Shown one piece after another: positions 60,395-64,000 of a stretch of 64,000 nt of DNA. This stretch comes from Arthrobacter cavernae. Its GTDB lineage: Bacteria > Actinomycetota > Actinomycetes > Actinomycetales > Micrococcaceae. The notes under the pieces were generated by a model. The model made no database searches, was not told the DNA's origin, and worked only from the letters and a program-made list of their open reading frames with translations. Location of the stretch: NCBI RefSeq assembly GCF_017368795.1, contig NZ_JAFNLL010000029.1, forward strand, positions 39,980 to 103,979, in the 5' to 3' direction. A program made the translations under genes and the position numbers. Every line of letters begins with the position of its first letter. The first letter of the stretch is position 1.

Positions 60395-61606
60395 TCAGGC
60401 GTTAGCGGCGTCCAGCGCGTCGATCCGGTCCTGCCGCGACGCCGGCGAGTCCAGGCTGAAGGAACGGAAATCGCCCAGGTCCTCACGGATCCACGCCTCC
60501 ACCTCGGCGATGCGCTTGCTGACGGCCGCGGTGGGCCTGGCGAACGTCCATGCCGCAATCCGTTCCTTGCCGGGATCGTACTGCCACAGCCCGATGATCC
60601 GGCCGCGGTCCAGAATGGGGTGGTCCGGCAGATCGGCCTGCAGCGCGAGCGTGGTGTCCAGGACCTTCTTGCCCCGGTCCTCCTCCTCGAACATCTCCGC
60701 CGAGTTCCGCCGGTGCAGCACCAGCGAATCCGTCCCGGCCAGCAGCTGGATCTGCTCATCGGCCGGCGCCTCAAAAGCGGCAAGCCGCCCGACGTCGTCG
60801 GGCAGCATCCAAAGCACCTCACCGGCGGCCGTAGCCACCTCCACGGCCCCGACGTCGGCCAGCGCCTTCTTGCTTTGGGCGACCGTGAACGCCGTAAACC
60901 ATTGGCTCTGCTTCAGCGTCGCCCCGCCGGTCCAGCGGAGGTAGCGTTCTAGCAGGAGGCTGCGGGCGCCGTCGTCGTCGACTGTGCTGGGCGGCAGCTG
61001 CCAGGCGGTGTACGCGTAGCGCTGCTGGTCCAGGCGTCCGTTCACGGGCACGCGGCGGATGCGGCCGTCGGCCTGCAGCAGGCCCAGGGCCGTGGGCAGC
61101 GTGGTGGACGCGCCCTTCTTCTTGCCTTCCTCGCCGAGGCTGCGCACGGAATCGCCGAGTTCGTCCCGGAGCTGCTTGGGGTCCAGCGGATCGCTGGCCT
61201 CCTTGAGGGCGTGCAGGACTTCCTCTTCGAGCAGCGTGATCTCGTTGCGCTCGACGCCCATCCGCGCCAGGACCTTGAAGGGCGCCACGGCGGCGTCCCG
61301 GCCGAGCTGGAGCCCCCAGGCGTAGTCGGCCTGGCCCAGGACATAGGTGCAGCCGCGGGCGGTGGGGAGTTCGTGGATTTTCAGGGCGGCGACGTCCCGG
61401 TCCGCTTGTTCACGGCCGATGCCGGCGCGGGAGAAGAGCGTCAGGTAGGGGTTGGCGCCGCCCACCGAGCGGGCCCAGCCGGCGTGGTCCAGGACGTCCT
61501 CGGAACTCTTGCCGAGCAGCGAACCGTCCAGCCCCTGCCGGTGCCAGGCCCAGGCGCGCAGGCGTTGCGGAGTGAGCGTGGCTGCGTCAGGCGCTGTGGA
61601 CGTCAT
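60395..61606 (-). CDS. Winged-helix DNA-binding domain protein (HTH_42, AlkZ-like)
   Basis: 403 residues of the PF06224 type: TPQRLRAWAWHRQGLDG near the start, YVLGQADYAWGL, RLDQQRYAYTAW and ILDRGRIIGLWQYDPG. The family includes DNA glycosylases AlkZ/YcaQ that remove interstrand cross-links, but those carry a QΦQ/QΦD catalytic motif; I could not identify it with confidence here. A DNA-repair or antibiotic self-resistance role is possible. ATG at 61606 has only a weak ribosome site. Confidence 0.75.
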   Translation of the reverse strand: MTSTAPDAATLTPQRLRAWAWHRQGLDGSLLGKSSEDVLDHAGWARSVGGANPYLTLFSRAGIGREQADRDVAALKIHELPTARGCTYVLGQADYAWGLQLGRDAAVAPFKVLARMGVERNEITLLEEEVLHALKEASDPLDPKQLRDELGDSVRSLGEEGKKKGASTTLPTALGLLQADGRIRRVPVNGRLDQQRYAYTAWQLPPSTVDDDGARSLLLERYLRWTGGATLKQSQWFTAFTVAQSKKALADVGAVEVATAAGEVLWMLPDDVGRLAAFEAPADEQIQLLAGTDSLVLHRRNSAEMFEEEDRGKKVLDTTLALQADLPDHPILDRGRIIGLWQYDPGKERIAAWTFARPTAAVSKRIAEVEAWIREDLGDFRSFSLDSPASRQDRIDALDAANA

Positions 61607-61649
61607 GGCCCCATTCTGCACCCCACTACCGACAACGTGGGAGCAGCGG

Positions 61650-62042
61650 CTAGCCGAAATCCAGGGAATAGCCTGCCCAGGCGTCGGGATGCTCCCGGAG
61701 CAGCACGTCCACACCGGCGAGCGCACCGCCATCGGGCGTTGGGCGGACCTTCGCCGCAACCGCCTCGGCGATGAATCGGGCCAGCACCTCCGTCGTCGTG
61801 AGCTCTGCGGAGAAGTCCGGATGCTCGTCCAGGTTCCTGTAATGCAGGCCGTCCAGCACCGCGTCCACGATGGTTCCGGCGGCCCCGATGTCCAGCACGA
61901 TCGCGTCCTGGTTGAGCTCCGCGCGCCGGAACGTCACCTCGGCCACGAAGGTGGCCCCGTGAAGGCCTTGGGCCGGGCCGAAAACCTCCCGCGGAAGGCT
62001 GTGGGCGATCATGACATGGCGCCGGACGGTCAGGCTGAACAT
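61650..62042 (-). CDS. 6-pyruvoyl-tetrahydropterin synthase/QueD-family protein
   Basis: 130 residues of the PTPS/QueD fold. Zinc histidines in VMIAHSLP and LHGATFVAEV; catalytic Asp/His region LDEHPDFS with TTEVLARF following. A Cys usually present at the active site is not seen, so the chemistry may differ from QueD. Starts 3 bases after the MDR gene stop, so the two are one transcript. Confidence 0.82.
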   Translation of the reverse strand: MFSLTVRRHVMIAHSLPREVFGPAQGLHGATFVAEVTFRRAELNQDAIVLDIGAAGTIVDAVLDGLHYRNLDEHPDFSAELTTTEVLARFIAEAVAAKVRPTPDGGALAGVDVLLREHPDAWAGYSLDFG

Positions 62043-62045
62043 CGG

Positions 62046-63080
62046 CTACTCCCCTTCCTGGGCGGGCTGTTCGTCGGGTTGTTCGGCCGGCGGCGGGTAT
62101 TCGATGAGGTGGCACAGGGCGTCCAGCCTGCCGTCCGCGAGCTGTTCCATCACCCCGGGGAGGTCCGCGAAGCCGGAAGCGCCGCTCAGGAAGGTGTCGA
62201 AGACGGGGTCGCGGAGCAGCGAGACGGCGAGCGCCAGGCGGTCCGCGTTGCTCCGGCGGTGCCGCCGGGCCCGGGCCACCACGCTCACCTGGCTGGCCCG
62301 CACGGACAGGCGCCGGGCGTGGAAGTCCTCCCCCAGCGGCAGGCTCACGCGGCGGGTGCCGTACCAGGAGAGCTCGATGATCTCGCCGTCCGTGCCGCAC
62401 AGCTGCAGGCAGCGTTCCAGGCCCGGCTCGCTCGCCGAGCAGTGGAACACGATGTCGCAGTCTGCAAGGGCCTCGTCCGGGAGCGCAAAGTCGACCCGCA
62501 GGGCGTCCGCCAGTTCCTTGCGCCGAGGGCCGGCGTCCACGAGCTGCAGCCGCTCCAGCGGAAAGCGCGTGAGAAGTGCAGCAAGCACGCCGCCCACCAG
62601 TCCGGCCCCGACGACGGCGATCCGGTCGCCGATCCGCGGACCGGCTTCCCAGAGGGCGTTGACGGCTGTCTCCACGATGCCGGTCAGCACGGCTCGCCTG
62701 GCGGGGACCTCGGCCGGAACGATGGTCAGAGATTCGACGGGGACCACGTACCGGTCCTGGTGGGGGTGGAGGCAGAACACGATCCGGCCGGCCCAGCCCT
62801 CCGGGCCTTCTTCGACCACGCCCACGGACAGGTAGCCGAACTTCACCGGCAAGGGAAAGTCGCCTACTTGGTGGGGCGCGCGCATTACCTCGGCCACGCG
62901 GTCCGGCACGCCGGCCTTGTGGACCAGGAGCTCGGTGCCCCTGCTGATGCCGGAGTAGAGGGCACGCACCAAGGCCTGGCCCTGGTCCGGTGCCGGCAGC
63001 TCCTCAACGCGGAGCCCACCCACACCCGGACCCACGGTCCAGTAGGCGGTTGCTTGGCGGCGGTGCTCTGACTCGCTCAT
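62046..63080 (-). CDS. Medium-chain dehydrogenase/reductase (zinc ADH-like)
   Basis: 344 residues. GroES-like half (ALVRALYSGISRGTELLVHKAG; FPLPVKFGYLSVGVVEEG) and Rossmann half (RIAVVGAGLVGGVLAALL). The usual catalytic-zinc residues CGTD and HE are replaced by SGISRGTE, the mark of a distinct MDR branch. It is coupled to a PTPS gene; in actinobacteria such pairs occur in uncharacterised clusters, perhaps making a modified pterin or sugar. ATG at 63080. Confidence 0.82.
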   Translation of the reverse strand: MSESEHRRQATAYWTVGPGVGGLRVEELPAPDQGQALVRALYSGISRGTELLVHKAGVPDRVAEVMRAPHQVGDFPLPVKFGYLSVGVVEEGPEGWAGRIVFCLHPHQDRYVVPVESLTIVPAEVPARRAVLTGIVETAVNALWEAGPRIGDRIAVVGAGLVGGVLAALLTRFPLERLQLVDAGPRRKELADALRVDFALPDEALADCDIVFHCSASEPGLERCLQLCGTDGEIIELSWYGTRRVSLPLGEDFHARRLSVRASQVSVVARARRHRRSNADRLALAVSLLRDPVFDTFLSGASGFADLPGVMEQLADGRLDALCHLIEYPPPAEQPDEQPAQEGE

Positions 63081-63245
63081 GCTGCCTATGAATCTAGACT
63101 TGTGACGAGCGCAAGGAAAGGGCCTGGCGGCGGGCGGACTCAACGGAACTTGAGGGGACAAAGAGGGCGGAGTTGCAGGAACGTGCGGGAACTCCCGGTG
63201 ATCGTTTTGGGAACATGCACCAACTTCCGGTAACCTATTCCAGTT

Positions 63246-63332
63246 GGTGACGTGTCCGAGCGGCCGAAGGTGCAACACTCGAAATGTTGTTTGGTGTAAA
63301 AGCCAACGTGGGTTCAAATCCCACCGTCACCG
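63246..63332 (+). tRNA. tRNA-Ser (anticodon CGA)
   Basis: Acceptor stem GGTGACG/CGTCACC, discriminator G. Anticodon stem CAACA/TGTTG with loop CTCGAAA gives CGA. Long variable arm as in class II tRNAs. Serine tRNA 3' ends are frequent integration sites, relevant to the decayed region that follows. Confidence 0.97.
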
Positions 63333-63341
63333 CCAATTGCG

Positions 63342-63383
63342 AAGGCGTCTACATCGTTGATAACACAGCGAAGTAGACGCCTT
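63342..63383 (+). terminator. Terminator after tRNA-Ser(CGA)
   Basis: A perfect 11-bp stem (AAGGCGTCTAC and complement) with a 20-base loop and TTTTGCTTT tail. Confidence 0.82.
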
Positions 63384-63697
63384 TTGCTTTGCCCGAATCA
63401 ACCCCGTGAGCGCACTTTGAGCGCAACCTGCTGATCAAGGGCAACAGCTACGGCTATGCCCTGTGTGTCTGCCGAAGGTCTTGCCACTCGTTGACCGTCG
63501 CGACGACATGGGTCGACACCCCCTCCCCTGGGCAGCCAATTCCACCCGGAGCGTTCGGGTGGTCACATTGTGTACGAGTCTGGGCAGATGATAATCATTC
63601 GCTTTAGAGCCCTCCGTGGAGCTCATTGGAGCCGCTCAGGCCGATAGGTCATAGGGGTCGCTGGACCTACATGTTGGGTTTCAGGATCAAGCGGCGC
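63384..63697. other. Gene-free, decayed-looking region after tRNA-Ser
   Basis: No complete gene. Lower G+C and mixed codon use suggest old foreign DNA. One open stretch near 63410-63460 reads ERNLLIKGNSYGYA, which looks like the GNxY region of phage portal proteins, but it soon diverges. I see no repeat of the tRNA 3' end that would mark an attachment site. Confidence 0.35.
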
Positions 63698-63937
63698 TCA
63701 AGGCTGTCTTCCCAAGTCCGCCCGGCATAGCCGAAGGAGTTCCTCGTTCGCGGCTGAATATTGCTTGAGAGCTTCCTTGTCGCCGTAAAATCCCCTCTCC
63801 AGGTCTCCTTCTAGAGGCATTTTGGCGATCATCATGAAGTGCAACGAACGGTAGACTGCATCGGCAGCGTCCCGTACGTCGTTCGGTGCAAGCAAACGGA
63901 CCAGCGCCGTCTCCACCTTTCCCAGATGTATAAGCAC
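63698..63937 (-). CDS. Hypothetical protein, possibly an N-terminally truncated relic
   Basis: 79 residues from a GTG at 63937, helical and soluble (ALVRLLAPNDVRDAADAVYRS; GFYGDKEALKQYSAANEELL). In-frame coding-like sequence (SEETRDE) continues upstream of the GTG to a TAA near 63980, so the original N-terminus seems lost. No family recognised. Confidence 0.4.
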   Translation of the reverse strand: MLIHLGKVETALVRLLAPNDVRDAADAVYRSLHFMMIAKMPLEGDLERGFYGDKEALKQYSAANEELLRLCRADLGRQP

Positions 63938-64000
63938 CTCGTCCCGGGTTTCCTCGCTAGCGTGTAAGCGGCAACTTTAAACTGACCGGAGTCGGCAAAT

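Noticed and set aside
63435..63626. 63-codon minus-strand frame
   Set aside because: No ribosome site, no recognisable fold, codon use unlike neighbours.

Overview
The window looks like a chromosomal segment of a high-GC Gram-positive bacterium of the Micrococcaceae (Arthrobacter or Pseudarthrobacter type). The evidence is strong G/C at third codon positions, many GTG and TTG starts, an IdeR/DtxR-type iron box, actinobacterial RecQ and YhgE/Pip architectures, and a c-di-AMP riboswitch in front of a cell-wall protein. No genus can be proved from the sequence alone. Four tRNA genes are present, three of them serine isoacceptors (TGA, GCT, CGA) plus Arg(ACG), each standing alone.

Layout. 1-9.5 kb: the start of a CstA-type carbon-starvation permease, a decayed padR regulator, a quinone oxidoreductase, tRNA-Ser, a two-domain VOC protein, a CycA-like amino-acid permease behind a tandem glycine riboswitch, and a divergent pair of a FAD/NAD(P)-binding protein and an S9 prolyl oligopeptidase. 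9.5-23.1 kb: a complete iron-siderophore island. A lipoprotein receptor, two FecCD permeases, an ATPase and a siderophore-interacting reductase (uptake and release) face a five-gene operon. That operon has the gene order of the vibrioferrin pathway (ATP-grasp ligase, NIS synthetase, MFS exporter, NIS synthetase, PLP decarboxylase), with every gene overlapping the next by 4 bp. A divergent HpcH/SbnG-like aldolase could supply citrate. Two iron boxes control the block. 23.2-32.4 kb: DHA2-type MFS exporter and RecQ-phosphoribosyltransferase helicase, phosphomannomutase, an NsrR-like regulator followed by a relic of hmp, PEP carboxykinase, and tRNA-Arg.

32.4-42.3 kb: a sialic-acid catabolic locus. 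A GntR/FCD regulator (NanR-like) is divergent from an ABC importer containing a fused permease-ATPase, then the NanA-like aldolase, NanK-like ROK kinase and NanE epimerase. An inverted pair of structured repeats separates nanA from nanK. 42.3-51.7 kb: disulfide oxidoreductase, a frameshifted serine hydrolase, an autoregulated YhgE/Pip-TetR operon with a degenerate ABC ATPase, small hypothetical proteins and a SixA-type phosphatase. 51.7-64 kb: a receiverless winged-helix regulator, an OmpR-type two-component system, a c-di-AMP riboswitch with a secreted SLT-like protein, then housekeeping genes (HAD phosphatase, upp, tadA, VOC proteins, a HTH_42 protein, an MDR-PTPS pair), tRNA-Ser(CGA) and a short decayed region.

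The most interesting elements are: (i) the pvs-type siderophore operon with its own citrate-forming enzyme in a Gram-positive; (ii) a three-copy intergenic repeat whose hairpin stems co-vary between copies, indicating selected structure; (iii) a 60-bp palindromic repeat in two copies; (iv) an inverted pair of DnaA-box-like sequences forming a hairpin between recQ and the phosphomannomutase gene; (v) the in-frame collapsed hmp relic beside an intact NsrR gene and operator. All functional statements are from reading the sequence; no database search was run.
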